From: a bacterium | Lineage (GTDB): Bacteria > Myxococcota_A > Bradymonadia > REDH01 | DNA: 33,777 bases | NCBI GenBank assembly: GCA_030427825.1 | Contig: JAUICO010000052.1 | Location: 1-33,777, forward strand | Direction: 5' to 3' | In this document: positions 9,217 to 17,893 of the stretch, piece after piece | How positions within the stretch are numbered: the first letter of the stretch is position 1 | Layout: each line of letters starts with the position of its first letter | Notes under the pieces: generated by a model | Databases searched by the model: none | What the model was told of the DNA's origin: nothing | What the model saw: only the letters and a program-made list of their open reading frames with translations | Program-made: the position numbers and the translations under genes

Positions 9217-9402
9217 GCGCTCTGCTCCCTGTATGCGAAGTCGTGATTCCGCTGAGGTTGCGCCTCTCGCCTGCGGCGGTCAAGGCGCTCCGCCGACGAG
9301 GAACGTCGCCGGCCGTGGGTCAGGCGGTCGGGCCATGGTAGCTGTGCCCCGCTGGTCCGTTTGCAGGGCCGCGCTCACACGAGGCACACGCAGCGGAGAT
9401 CA

Positions 9403-10773
9403 ATGATCAGTCACCGAATCGGCGCGAAGGGGCCGCGCTCAAAGCCGGGAATTTGGTTCGCCTGCCAGATGGTGTGCGCCGCGCTGATCGGACTTCCTGC
9501 TCCGACGGCGGCTGGGGCGGAGGAAGCTCCGGGGAGCGTTGAAGAGGTGCTTTCTCATGTGGACTCTGTGCTCGCACGAATTTCAGAACTGCGTGGGCTT
9601 GCAGCCACTGAAGCAGTGAATCGCTCGGTTCAGGATCGTGAGACCCTCGGTCGTCGCCTACGCGAGATGATTGAGGACGAGTTCACCGACGCTGAGATCG
9701 ACGCCGAGGAACGATTCATCAAGGCGCTTGGCCTCATCACGCCGGATGCCGACTGGCGCGATGTCGTGCTTTCGTTGTTGGAGGACCAGATCGCCGGCTA
9801 CTACGATCACGACGTGGACACCTTCTTTCTGCTCGACGATCAGCCACTGGACGCCCAGCTCGCGATCATGTCCCACGAGCTCGTGCACGCCCTGCAGGAT
9901 CAGCACTGGGACCTCGATGCATACAATGGCGACGCGACTCTCCTGACAGATACGGGCATCGCCCGCAGTGCGGTGATCGAAGGCGACGCGATGGCGGTAA
10001 TGCTCGCGTACGCTGCGTCCGGCAATGCGATCCTCTCGAATCCCACGCTCTTTGCTGCGGCGACGGCGACCATGCAGAGCGCGACGGTGCCAGAGGGTCC
10101 GGCGCCGCCCTTCGTATGGGCACAACTCACCTTCCCCTACGTCGATGGCCTCGCGCTCATCGGCTCCCTCTTTCAGCAGGGTGGCTGGTACGCAGTGAAC
10201 CAACTCTACGATGACCCGCCGCAGAGCACAGAGCAGGTGCTGACCCCGTCGCGCTACATGCAGCGCGATCCGCCGACCTGGCTCAGCTACGAGTTGGCTT
10301 CTCTGGGATACGAGCGATATGTCGCGGACGTCCTCGGTCAGCATATGCTGAGCGCGGTACTTGACCAGCTGTTGGATGAGCTTGTGGCAACGAGCGCCGT
10401 ACGACGCGCCACGACGGGTTGGGACGGCGACCGCTTCGACGGCTTCAGTGACCCGAACGAGCCCACGCGTGATGTCATCGTTCAACTCAGCGCGTGGGAC
10501 ACCGAAGATGACGCGCGTCAGTTTCGTCGGGTCATCAGCCGTCTGGGTGCGGTGTACACGGCCCTCGATGCGCCCGTCGAAGCGAGCGGCAGGCACGGGC
10601 ACCGTGACCTCTGGGTTGGGGAGCACGACGCGGTGCTCGTCGAGCGCTGGGGTGATCTTGTGCTGCTGATCATCGACCGGAGGCCGTCATCCGGAGCCGC
10701 TGCCGGCGACATCCTCGCGGTGGCCGAGGAGGTGTGGCGCACGCACCAACGCAGCGCGTACCCACCGCTCTGA
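9403..10773 (+). CDS. Secreted HExxH zinc metallopeptidase-like protein
   Basis: 456 aa. ATG at 9403, 4 nt after GCGGAGA. The N-terminus carries a basic segment and a hydrophobic stretch ending near PTAAGAEE, a signal peptide. A zinc-binding HELVH sits at residues 158-162 within MSHELVHALQDQHWDLD, and a likely third ligand is Glu193 in VIEGDAMAVML. The HALQDQ...EGDA arrangement recurs in a broad set of uncharacterised secreted gluzincin-like proteins. The C-terminal ~130 residues contain no motif I recognise. Likely acts in the periplasm or outside the cell. An in-frame ORF extends upstream to 9361 but lacks a good ribosome-binding site. Stands alone between a divergent and a convergent neighbour. 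Confidence 0.8.
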   Translation: MISHRIGAKGPRSKPGIWFACQMVCAALIGLPAPTAAGAEEAPGSVEEVLSHVDSVLARISELRGLAATEAVNRSVQDRETLGRRLREMIEDEFTDAEIDAEERFIKALGLITPDADWRDVVLSLLEDQIAGYYDHDVDTFFLLDDQPLDAQLAIMSHELVHALQDQHWDLDAYNGDATLLTDTGIARSAVIEGDAMAVMLAYAASGNAILSNPTLFAAATATMQSATVPEGPAPPFVWAQLTFPYVDGLALIGSLFQQGGWYAVNQLYDDPPQSTEQVLTPSRYMQRDPPTWLSYELASLGYERYVADVLGQHMLSAVLDQLLDELVATSAVRRATTGWDGDRFDGFSDPNEPTRDVIVQLSAWDTEDDARQFRRVISRLGAVYTALDAPVEASGRHGHRDLWVGEHDAVLVERWGDLVLLIIDRRPSSGAAAGDILAVAEEVWRTHQRSAYPPL

Positions 10774-10859
10774 GCGATGGCGGGTGCAGGCTCTGCAGCC
10801 GTTGCGTGTTCGACCGCCGTGCGCGACCGTGAAGTCGGCGCCCAGTGGCTACAGCCGCG

Positions 10860-11891
10860 TTACTCGAGGCCGGTAGAGTCGATCTGGTGCTGAATGTACT
10901 GCCCCATCTGAGTGGCGATGTACTGCACGATGTTCGAGTCCAGCGAAGTGAAGCTGTCCCGGTTCTGTCGATTCATCATCGCCAGCACGCCGAAGGTTCG
11001 CTGTCCGTGATGCACAGGCGCTGCCAGCACCGAGCCCAGCTTCACGCCGGTCTGATCAGTGAAAGCCGGATCATAGTAGTCCGTCTGTGTCGCATCGATG
11101 AGCGAGATGGCGACCGCCGAACGCATCGTGCGGGCGAAGACACCGTCTTCGTTGGACAACTTGCATTGGATCATCTTCTTGGTTCCGCGGCCGCGTGCCG
11201 CAGCGAAGTAGAGGTGGCTGCCGTCATCTGAGGTGAACACCAGCCCGCCCTGATCACAGGGGATGTACTTCTTTGCCAGGTCGAGCACGAAATCGATGGC
11301 GTCGGCCATTTCGACTTCAGGTTCGAAGATGTGCGGGATCTCGAGGAAGACGTCTTCGAGTGCCGTTTCGGAGACGCCGCCGAGGTCTTCCGCTTCGGGA
11401 GTCGTCGAATCCGTTGCCAGTGGCGCGGGCTGCGAGTGCTGGGTCTCAGCAGTTCGCTGCACGGTCTCCATCATCACGCGGCCGCTGTCGGCGGCGCTCT
11501 TAGGCGCCTCTACCTCGGTCGCAGCGATGGTGCGAAAGGTGCCGCTGCTGTCGCGGAATCCTACGTTCTCCTGCGGACCGGTTGCCGGCCTCGCCGTTCC
11601 ACCGCTCTCGCTGGGGTCCACCGTTCGGTGGGCGCCTGAGATGGCCTTCATCACCTGTGATACACGCGCGTCGGCCTTGTCGATGACACGTACACGGTAC
11701 GAGCGCCGCGAATGGGGGTCGGTCACCTTCCAGGCTTCGTTGCCGAGATCGATGTAGAAGCCCTTCATGTCGCTGATCGAGTGGCCGGCATGCTGCACAC
11801 CGGTCTGCAGCGCCTGCATCCAGTTGCCCGCCTCGATCTGAAGCTTGCTGTCGTATCCGCCGCCCGATGGAACAAGAACTTCGTAGTACAT
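10860..11891 (-). CDS. GAF-domain protein
   Basis: 343 aa. The ATG at 11891 is preceded by GAAGGAAGCC. Residues 1-95 form a small domain beginning MYYEVLVPSGGGYDSKLQIE that I do not recognise. About 95-185 is a low-complexity Ser/Thr/Glu-rich linker. About 190-338 is a GAF domain with the strands GGLVFTSDDGSHLYFAAARG and SVLAAPVHHGQRTFGVLAMM. GAF domains bind cyclic nucleotides or other small ligands and usually signal. No output domain is attached, so it probably acts through a partner or as a ligand-binding adaptor. Last gene of the minus-strand run, 75 nt after the zinc-ribbon gene. No signal peptide, so cytoplasmic. Confidence 0.88.
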   Translation of the reverse strand: MYYEVLVPSGGGYDSKLQIEAGNWMQALQTGVQHAGHSISDMKGFYIDLGNEAWKVTDPHSRRSYRVRVIDKADARVSQVMKAISGAHRTVDPSESGGTARPATGPQENVGFRDSSGTFRTIAATEVEAPKSAADSGRVMMETVQRTAETQHSQPAPLATDSTTPEAEDLGGVSETALEDVFLEIPHIFEPEVEMADAIDFVLDLAKKYIPCDQGGLVFTSDDGSHLYFAAARGRGTKKMIQCKLSNEDGVFARTMRSAVAISLIDATQTDYYDPAFTDQTGVKLGSVLAAPVHHGQRTFGVLAMMNRQNRDSFTSLDSNIVQYIATQMGQYIQHQIDSTGLE

Positions 11892-11966
11892 GGATTCTGG
11901 CTTCCTTCTCTGGAGAGTCTCGTCGCGGGCTGTGAATCAGCTGCGACGCTGTCAATCAGTTACGAG

Positions 11967-12218
11967 TCAGGCGCGCGAACATGAGCCGCAGCCCCCGCTG
12001 CTGCACGAAGAGGCCTTCGGCCCCTCGCCTTCAATGGCATATCCCAGCCTTCGCAGGCTGCTGCCGGTGAGCGCCCTGAAGCTGCTCTCATCGGCTAATA
12101 CGGTCTCGCAATGCGGGCAAACCCGCTGCATTTCATCCCCGATCAGGTCCCATGCCGCAACGACATCGGCGGCGCAATCTGAACAGCGCGCGACGTCGAA
12201 TGTGGTGGTTTCTATCAT
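11967..12218 (-). CDS. Small zinc-ribbon protein with Cys-rich tail
   Basis: 83 aa from the ATG at 12218. A longer in-frame ORF reaches 12374 but overlaps the end of the vWA gene and has biased composition, so I prefer the short form. Two CxxC knuckles (CSDC near residue 12 and CPHC near 34) make a zinc ribbon of rubredoxin/FmdB-like spacing. The C-terminus is a Gly/Ser/Cys cluster (CSSGGCGSCSRA) like the tails of some FmdB-type and metallochaperone proteins. Function unknown; metal binding is the only role supported. Sits between the vWA and GAF genes with gaps of about 75 nt on either side. Confidence 0.65.
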   Translation of the reverse strand: MIETTTFDVARCSDCAADVVAAWDLIGDEMQRVCPHCETVLADESSFRALTGSSLRRLGYAIEGEGPKASSCSSGGCGSCSRA

Positions 12219-12294
12219 CAGGCAGTCCGCAGGAGCCGTGTAGGGCAGCAATCTAACACAGCGCAGTCGCGGCTCCAACAATGTGAGCGCTGCC

Positions 12295-14628
12295 CTAGAG
12301 TCGGCCCCAGCGCCGCCGAAGACCCCACTCAAGCCCGAGGATGACCACGAACGCGAGCAGCAGCCAGGGCGCACTCCAGATGTCGATCACCTTGCGGCGA
12401 TCTACCTGTTCAACGCGGGCAGGAGCGAAATCCAACCGGCCGCCGCCCCGAGCCGGCGCGATCCGCGCACGACCGCCGGAGGCCTCCGACAACGCCTGCA
12501 GGAGCTCCGGACGCGGCTCGATGTCTCGAAACTCGCCTCCGCGTACGACCCCCAGAAAGATCTCTTCATCGCTCAACGGGACCCCGGCCTCCACCTCGGC
12601 GACCGCTTCGACGGCGTATGCGCCGGTGTCGGCGAGGTCGAAGCGAAGATCGAAGCGCCCGCGCGCATCCGTTGTAAACGGGTGCTCTGAGACGAGGTCG
12701 CCACGCTGTCCGGGCACCAGAGTCTCAAGATCGCGACGCCATACTCTGGCCACGCCGCTCACTGCATCTGCGGGGGAATAGTCAGGGTTGTACACCCGCA
12801 CGACTGCGGCCACTTCTTCGCCCGGCGAGTACACCTCGGCGGCGATCTCAACCTGCACCAGGTTCAAGGCCGGATCTCGTATCAGCCACCGAATCGCGCT
12901 GTTCCAGAAGCTGGTGTAGGGCCGGCTGTTTCCGCCATCCACCACGTGGGAGAAGTTCCACTTCCAGCTGCCGTCGAAGGTCATCGCGAGGGAACGACCC
13001 TCGCCGACTTCGCGCACCGCGAGCACCGGCATCGGGTCGCCACCGGCTCGCAGGTTCGGGTGGGTGGCCAGCACTGTAGCGTCGTTGCGCGCTTCGAGGA
13101 CGATGTTGGTACCGGGCATCTCGGGCAGGGTCTCCCACAGCTCCTGATTGCTGCCCCGGTCAAACTCCAGTCGAGTGATTGGATGCAGCTGCCCCGCGCG
13201 CGTGAGCTGGGGACGGAAATCGCTCGGGTCCACCAGGGAATCGACCGCCGTGCCGCCGGGCAGATCCACAGGCAGGACGTCGAGCACTTCGGTCTGGGCG
13301 TAACCACCGCTTGCGAAGGACTGCTCGCCGCCCACCATCATGAAGCCGCCGCCGCCATACACATAGTCGCGCAGGTTCGGCAGGTATTGCCGCATGCGGT
13401 AGGGGCGGAAGGTGAAATTCTGTAGGATTACCAGGTCGAAGCTGCCCAGCTGCTCTTCGAAGAGCTCCTGTACAGGGAAGGGAATCAGCGCCATCTCGTT
13501 CTGCGGCGCGCGTTGAATGTCTTCGTTGGTGCGAAGGATGAAGAAGCTGATCAGGTCGACGTTCGGGTTGTTCTTCAGCAGTTGGCGCAGATAGCGAACG
13601 TCCCAGCTCGGCCGCCCGACGACGTGCAGGATACGAATCTTGTCGCGAATGATCTTGATGACGAAGTGCTCGATGTTGTTGTCTCGTAGCGCCTCGCCTT
13701 CACGCACCGGTACGTCGATAGAGTAGATCTCCTTTCCGAGCAGCTCGGGCACGAACTCGAAGGCAACACGGTAGGTAGAGGTGCCTCGTTCGAGGGAAAT
13801 CTCGCGGGTCTGCAGCGGCTGACCTTCGCGGCGCAGGGTCACCGGGATGGTGCCGGACTCGTAGCCCCGAACGTTGATGTCGACTTCGACCTCAACCGCG
13901 TTCCTGACGAACGCGAAGTCGTCATGAAAGACGCGGCCGATCGCGACATCGCGAAGCTCGCCGGCCTGTGCCGTCGCGAATGTGTGGATGGGAACGCCCA
14001 GGCCCTCAACAAACGCGGTGGTGTCTGCGTCCAGGCCCTCGCCACGCTCGACGCGCCCGGAGAGCTCGCCATTGTCCACACCGTCGGAGATCAGCACGAT
14101 GCCGCCAAGCTCACGCCGCCCGAAGCGTTCGGCGACCGCTCGCAGCGCTTCAAGAATCTCGGTGCTGTCTCCGTCCGGAGTGACCGTGGCGGCCGCGTTC
14201 AGCGACGCAGGTTCAAGGCCGGAGTCGAAGGCGAAGAATTCAAAGAGGTGGTCCTCACTCGGCTGGGACATCCTGCGCCGAAGGCGCTCCACCTGGGTCA
14301 GCGCGCGCTCAAAGCGCGTCTGGTCGCCGCCGGTCTCAAGGGTCTGTGACCGCGAAGAGTCCAGCAGAACGACGACGTGGTTCTTCACGCGGGTGACGTG
14401 CTTCAGCTCCAGCGCCGGCTCCAGGAGCAGCGTGATCGCGGCGACGAGGGTGAGGCCTCTGAGGCCGACAAGGACTACACGACGCCGCAGGGGCAGGGCG
14501 CTGAGGTCGAGCCAGGTCAGTACGATGAGGGCGAGCGCGATTGCGCCGAAGAGCCACAGAAAAGGCGGCCCCCAGTTGCCGAGAAAGAGAAACTCTCCCT
14601 CGTTGTAATCGCCGAATGCGCGCAGCAA
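12295..14628 (-). CDS. Membrane protein with vWA and glutamine-amidotransferase-like domains
   Basis: 777 aa. The start is a TTG at 14628: the in-frame stop of the preceding gene lies only one codon upstream, so no earlier start is possible. Two transmembrane segments (about residues 21-42 and 53-72) precede a von Willebrand A-type domain with a MIDAS-like VVVLLDSSRSQ (DxSxS) and LISDGVDNG. Then comes a beta-sandwich region, and about residues 330-560 form a class-I GATase-like fold (ILHVVGRPSWDVRYL, DYVYGGGGFMMVGGEQSF). A third transmembrane helix lies near the C-terminus (WLLLAFVVILGLEW). Such proteins occur with DUF4159 partners and MoxR/DUF58 genes in envelope-associated clusters of unknown function. 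Translationally close to the DUF4159 gene upstream (3 bp gap). Confidence 0.88.
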   Translation of the reverse strand: MLRAFGDYNEGEFLFLGNWGPPFLWLFGAIALALIVLTWLDLSALPLRRRVVLVGLRGLTLVAAITLLLEPALELKHVTRVKNHVVVLLDSSRSQTLETGGDQTRFERALTQVERLRRRMSQPSEDHLFEFFAFDSGLEPASLNAAATVTPDGDSTEILEALRAVAERFGRRELGGIVLISDGVDNGELSGRVERGEGLDADTTAFVEGLGVPIHTFATAQAGELRDVAIGRVFHDDFAFVRNAVEVEVDINVRGYESGTIPVTLRREGQPLQTREISLERGTSTYRVAFEFVPELLGKEIYSIDVPVREGEALRDNNIEHFVIKIIRDKIRILHVVGRPSWDVRYLRQLLKNNPNVDLISFFILRTNEDIQRAPQNEMALIPFPVQELFEEQLGSFDLVILQNFTFRPYRMRQYLPNLRDYVYGGGGFMMVGGEQSFASGGYAQTEVLDVLPVDLPGGTAVDSLVDPSDFRPQLTRAGQLHPITRLEFDRGSNQELWETLPEMPGTNIVLEARNDATVLATHPNLRAGGDPMPVLAVREVGEGRSLAMTFDGSWKWNFSHVVDGGNSRPYTSFWNSAIRWLIRDPALNLVQVEIAAEVYSPGEEVAAVVRVYNPDYSPADAVSGVARVWRRDLETLVPGQRGDLVSEHPFTTDARGRFDLRFDLADTGAYAVEAVAEVEAGVPLSDEEIFLGVVRGGEFRDIEPRPELLQALSEASGGRARIAPARGGGRLDFAPARVEQVDRRKVIDIWSAPWLLLAFVVILGLEWGLRRRWGRL

Positions 14629-14631
14629 CGG

Positions 14632-15405
14632 CTACTCCACCCGCCAGCGGCGGCGTCGCAGGATGAAGGGTACGTGCACCTGATCTTCTTTGTAGTCCAG
14701 GCACAGGGCGTACATCGCAATGTTCACGCCGAGGCGCATGGTCATGGTGCGCTGGCGCTCACCGCCGGGGTGCACCTGAAACTCATAGTTGCCGAAGTCG
14801 TCGCGGGCCCAGGCGCCCATCAGGTCGTTGTGAGAGTAGAGAATCGCGTAGCGCCCGTCGAACTCGACGCCTTCCATATAGTTCTCGACCACAACGCGGC
14901 CTTCGCTGCCGTCGCAGAGGTAGAAGGACTTGAAGACCACGTGATCGCGGTTGACCCGTGCCAGGCTTTCGCCGGGCATGATCGCGTCGATTTCACGCTG
15001 AACGCTGCGATAGAACTCGCCGTCAGCGCGGCCTTCGCTGCTGTCGACCAGGAGCAGGCCGCCGGCGCGGATCCAGGTGGCGAGGGCTTCGCGTTCTCCA
15101 GTCGACCATGGCTCGAAGCCGCGGTCACCGGCGAGTACGATCAGTGGGCAGTCGACAAGGTCTTCGAGGTCGGCGTTTACAGGACGCGCGTCGGTCTCGA
15201 TGAGCAGGCTGGTAGAGAGCTCCAGCTCCAGCAGGAGTCGGGAGATCGCGTTGGGGCGCGGGTTCCACGTGGGGCTGTCGTAGCGGAGCAGGCCGAAATT
15301 GAAACGGCTCTCCTCGCCGAAAGCCATCGCTCCGCGCGCTGCGCTGCCTGCGCCCATGACCATGGTCGCGCCGGCGATGACAAATTGTCTGCGTGTAACG
15401 CTCAC
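14632..15405 (-). CDS. DUF4159 family protein with Tat-type signal
   Basis: 257 aa. GTG start at 15405 overlapping the helicase stop (GTGA). The N-terminus (TRRQFVIAGATMVMGAGSAARG) is a twin-arginine signal. The body is a Rossmann/GATase-like fold typical of DUF4159: FNFGLLRYDSPTW, PLIVLAGDRGFEPWS, WIRAGGLLLVDSSEG, YILYSHNDLMGAWARD-like strand order, and a C-terminal NIAMYALCLDYKEDQ. DUF4159 proteins are regularly paired with vWA/GATase membrane proteins like the next gene. Predicted periplasmic or membrane-associated partner of that protein; biochemical role unknown. Confidence 0.88.
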   Translation of the reverse strand: MSVTRRQFVIAGATMVMGAGSAARGAMAFGEESRFNFGLLRYDSPTWNPRPNAISRLLLELELSTSLLIETDARPVNADLEDLVDCPLIVLAGDRGFEPWSTGEREALATWIRAGGLLLVDSSEGRADGEFYRSVQREIDAIMPGESLARVNRDHVVFKSFYLCDGSEGRVVVENYMEGVEFDGRYAILYSHNDLMGAWARDDFGNYEFQVHPGGERQRTMTMRLGVNIAMYALCLDYKEDQVHVPFILRRRRWRVE

Positions 15406-17462
15406 GATTTGGGGGCCTTGTTGTTTTCCGCCTGGAGGATCTCGCGCATCTTCGCGAAGTTCGCCGCAACTTCCTGCGCCTGCGCCGGATCCCGCTGAGG
15501 CTCGCCTCGATACACACGTTCCTCGACCAGGTCACGCGGCAGCTCTGCGAGAAAGCGGGAGGGTTTCAGCGCGAAACGTTGCTGCCGCTTCGTCGTCGAA
15601 GCGGCGCGCGTCATGAATAGGCGTTGTTTGGCCCGAGTCATTCCCACGTAGCAGAGACGTCTCTCTTCTTCGACGCCGCCCAGCTCGTCGAGAGCCCGTG
15701 AGTGCGGCAGCAGGCCCTCGTTCATGCCGGTGATGAACACCACGGGAAACTCCAGGCCCTTGCTGGCGTGGATCGTGAGCAGCGTCACCCGGTGGCGGCT
15801 CTTCTCGTCTTCGTCATCGGCGCCACGCGACTCGAGCGACGCGCTCGCCACCCAGTTGTCGAGGGCGGACCAGGCCGACGTTCCCTCGACGCGGCCCAGC
15901 CCCTCGAGCAGGGACTCCACCGCGGCCCAACGTGCCCTCGCCGCGTTCGGGTTGCTCTCTGCGGCGTAGACTCCCTGCTCAAGCCCGAGGGCCTTCACGT
16001 AGTCGCGGACGACGCGTTCAAGCTCAGGGGCCGACGCGCTGCGCATCGTCTCGCGCGCATCGCGTACCGCTGCGACCAGGGTGCGGATTCCGTCGCGAGT
16101 TCGCGCCTGCAGCGAGGCCTCGTCGCCGGTCTTCGCCAGCGCCTCGAAGAGCGTCATGCCGGATTTTGCGGCGGCGTTGATGCGCTCGAACGTGCCTGTC
16201 CCGATACCCCGCGGTGGTACGTTTGCGACGCGACGCAGCGCGAGGTCGTCGCGGGGATTCAGGACCAGGCGCAGATACGCGAGCAGGTCGCGGACCTCCT
16301 TGTTGTCAAAGAGGCTCTGGCCGCCGAGCACGCGGTAGGGAACCTCGCGAGCACGTAGTACCTCTTCGAATACGTGCGCCTGGGTGTTGGAGCGGTACAG
16401 GATCGCGAAGTCGTGCCACGAGCGCTGCTCCGCTTCGGCCTGACGCCGAATCCACTGCGCCACAAAGTCCGCCTCCGCAGCGGGTGTCGAGTGCTCGAAG
16501 CTGATGATCTTGCGGCCGGCTCCCAGGTTGCTCCACAGCTCCTTCTTACGTCGTGTCGGGTTGTGCCTGATCAGCGTGTTTGCCGCCTCAAGAACGCTGC
16601 CGACGGAACGATAGTTCTGCTCAAGCGCGATGACTCGCGCGCCGGGAAACATGGTATCAAATCGCAGGATCGTATCGCTCGAGGCGCCCCGAAACCCGTA
16701 GATGGACTGGTCATCGTCGCCCACCACGACGAGGTTCCGCTGGGGCTGCGAGACGAGCTGGTCGAGCATGCGCAGCTGCAGGGCGTTGGTGTCCTGGTAC
16801 TCATCGACCATGACGAAGCGGAAGCGGCCGCGGTACTTGTCGCGTACGTCGTCATCGGCCTCCATCAGCTGTGTCGGCAGGAGCAGCAGGTCGTCGAAGT
16901 CGACGGCGTTCTGGTTCTTCAGTGTCTGGTTGTAGACGTCGTAGAGCCGTTGCGCCCGGGGCATCTCAGGGTCGTAGCGCGCCTCGGGCATCTCTGCGGG
17001 TTCGCGCATGGCGTTCTTTGCCCGTGAGATCAGCGAGAGGATGCGTGCGGCGCCGGACTTTGTGCCGTCCAGGCGCAGCTCCTTGAGGATCAGGCGCACC
17101 ATCCGCCGACGTTCGCCTTCATCGACGATGGTGAAGGGTTTTTGGAAGCCCAGCCGCTGGATGTCTTCCCGCAGGATCGCGGCGCCGAGGGCGTGAAAGG
17201 TGGAGAGGTGTACCCTGCGTGCGGTGTCGGCTCCGACGATTCCGGCGACCCTTTCCCGCATCTCGTTGGCGGCCTTGTTGGTGAAGCTGACCGCGAGAAT
17301 CGAATCCGGCCGCACGCCGCGCTGTAGGAGCCACGCGACCCGCGTGGTGATCACGCGGGTCTTGCCGCTGCCGGCGCCTGCGAGCACGAGCAGGGGGCCG
17401 TCGCCGTGGGACGCCGCCTCTTTCTGCTGCGGGTTCAATCCCGCCAGGTGATCTCGTTTCAT
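15402..17462 (-). CDS. pcrA: UvrD/PcrA-type ATP-dependent DNA helicase (SF1A)
   Basis: 686 aa. The ATG at 17462 overlaps the rhodanese stop as ATGA, so translation is coupled; an upstream in-frame extension to 17564 runs inside the rhodanese gene and is rejected. Superfamily-1A motifs in order: MKRDHLAGLNPQQKEA (Q motif), LAGAGSGKTRVI (Walker A), VSFTNKAANEM (Ia), VDEYQDTN (II), VVGDDDQSIYGFRGA (III), LEQNYRS (IV), LTIHASKGLEFPVVFITGMNEG (V) and VGMTRAKQRL (VI). It unwinds DNA 3'-5' in repair and replication restart. Slightly shorter than typical PcrA (about 720-740 aa), with a short C-terminus lacking a clear Tudor-like extension; it might be a Rep-like member. Unusual partners: rhodanese before, DUF4159/vWA after. 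Confidence 0.93.
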   Translation of the reverse strand: MKRDHLAGLNPQQKEAASHGDGPLLVLAGAGSGKTRVITTRVAWLLQRGVRPDSILAVSFTNKAANEMRERVAGIVGADTARRVHLSTFHALGAAILREDIQRLGFQKPFTIVDEGERRRMVRLILKELRLDGTKSGAARILSLISRAKNAMREPAEMPEARYDPEMPRAQRLYDVYNQTLKNQNAVDFDDLLLLPTQLMEADDDVRDKYRGRFRFVMVDEYQDTNALQLRMLDQLVSQPQRNLVVVGDDDQSIYGFRGASSDTILRFDTMFPGARVIALEQNYRSVGSVLEAANTLIRHNPTRRKKELWSNLGAGRKIISFEHSTPAAEADFVAQWIRRQAEAEQRSWHDFAILYRSNTQAHVFEEVLRAREVPYRVLGGQSLFDNKEVRDLLAYLRLVLNPRDDLALRRVANVPPRGIGTGTFERINAAAKSGMTLFEALAKTGDEASLQARTRDGIRTLVAAVRDARETMRSASAPELERVVRDYVKALGLEQGVYAAESNPNAARARWAAVESLLEGLGRVEGTSAWSALDNWVASASLESRGADDEDEKSRHRVTLLTIHASKGLEFPVVFITGMNEGLLPHSRALDELGGVEEERRLCYVGMTRAKQRLFMTRAASTTKRQQRFALKPSRFLAELPRDLVEERVYRGEPQRDPAQAQEVAANFAKMREILQAENNKAPKS

Positions 17463-17848
17463 CTCGATGGCCACCGCATGATGGAGCCGAGGTCGTGTAC
17501 ATCGCCTACGCCGGCATCGCGAAGGGTGCGCACCGCGCTGTCGCTGCGATGTCCGCTGAGGCAATATACAATGATGGGCGTATCGAGGGACGCGAGCTCC
17601 TCGATTCGGTCGGCGACTTCCGCGACGGGTACCCAGACAGCGCCGGGCAGGTGGCCCATCTCGAACTCTGTGCGGGAGCGCACGTCGAGGAGGATCGCGC
17701 CGTCCTGTACGGCGAACATGGCGTCCTCAGGCGCGATGTTGGCGACTGGACCTGCGCAGGCGCAGGCCATGCTGACGACGAGCGCAGTGGCGGCGGGCAG
17801 GGCGCGCAATCGCGCGCCTGCTCGGTCTTGTGTAGGAAACTGAAACAT
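17459..17848 (-). CDS. Rhodanese-like sulfurtransferase, probably exported
   Basis: 129 aa. An N-terminal hydrophobic stretch (ATALVVSMACACAG) suggests export, possibly as a lipoprotein, though the Cys context is not an ideal lipobox. A single rhodanese domain follows, with ILLDVRSRTEFEMGHLPGAVWVP and the active-site loop YCLSGHRSD; the catalytic Cys is followed by GHRS, as in GlpE/PspE-type proteins. It would carry persulfide sulfur on the active-site Cys in the periplasm. The ATG at 17848 falls inside palindrome A (17841-17854). Either the start is right and the operator overlaps it, or translation starts elsewhere; no good internal start is visible. First gene of the minus-strand run; its stop overlaps the helicase start. 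Confidence 0.82.
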   Translation of the reverse strand: MFQFPTQDRAGARLRALPAATALVVSMACACAGPVANIAPEDAMFAVQDGAILLDVRSRTEFEMGHLPGAVWVPVAEVADRIEELASLDTPIIVYCLSGHRSDSAVRTLRDAGVGDVHDLGSIMRWPSR

Positions 17849-17854
17849 GTTCTA
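17841..17854. promoter_or_regulatory. KstR-type operator, site A
   Basis: TGAAACATGTTCTA fits TnnAACnnGTTnnA exactly. The flanks extend the symmetry (AAC before, GTT after). It lies between the divergent rhodanese and Rieske 1 genes, 39 nt upstream of the Rieske 1 ATG. Same motif as sites B1, B2, C and D. Confidence 0.8.
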
Positions 17855-17893
17855 GTTGCGGCGTTCCGTCGAGTATCAGGTCCCGGAGTTCTC

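Noticed and set aside
17495..17893. N-terminal extension of Rieske 1 through the rhodanese gene
   Set aside because: Antisense to rhodanese motifs and no ribosome-binding site; the ATG at 17894 has GGAG and gives normal KshA-type spacing.
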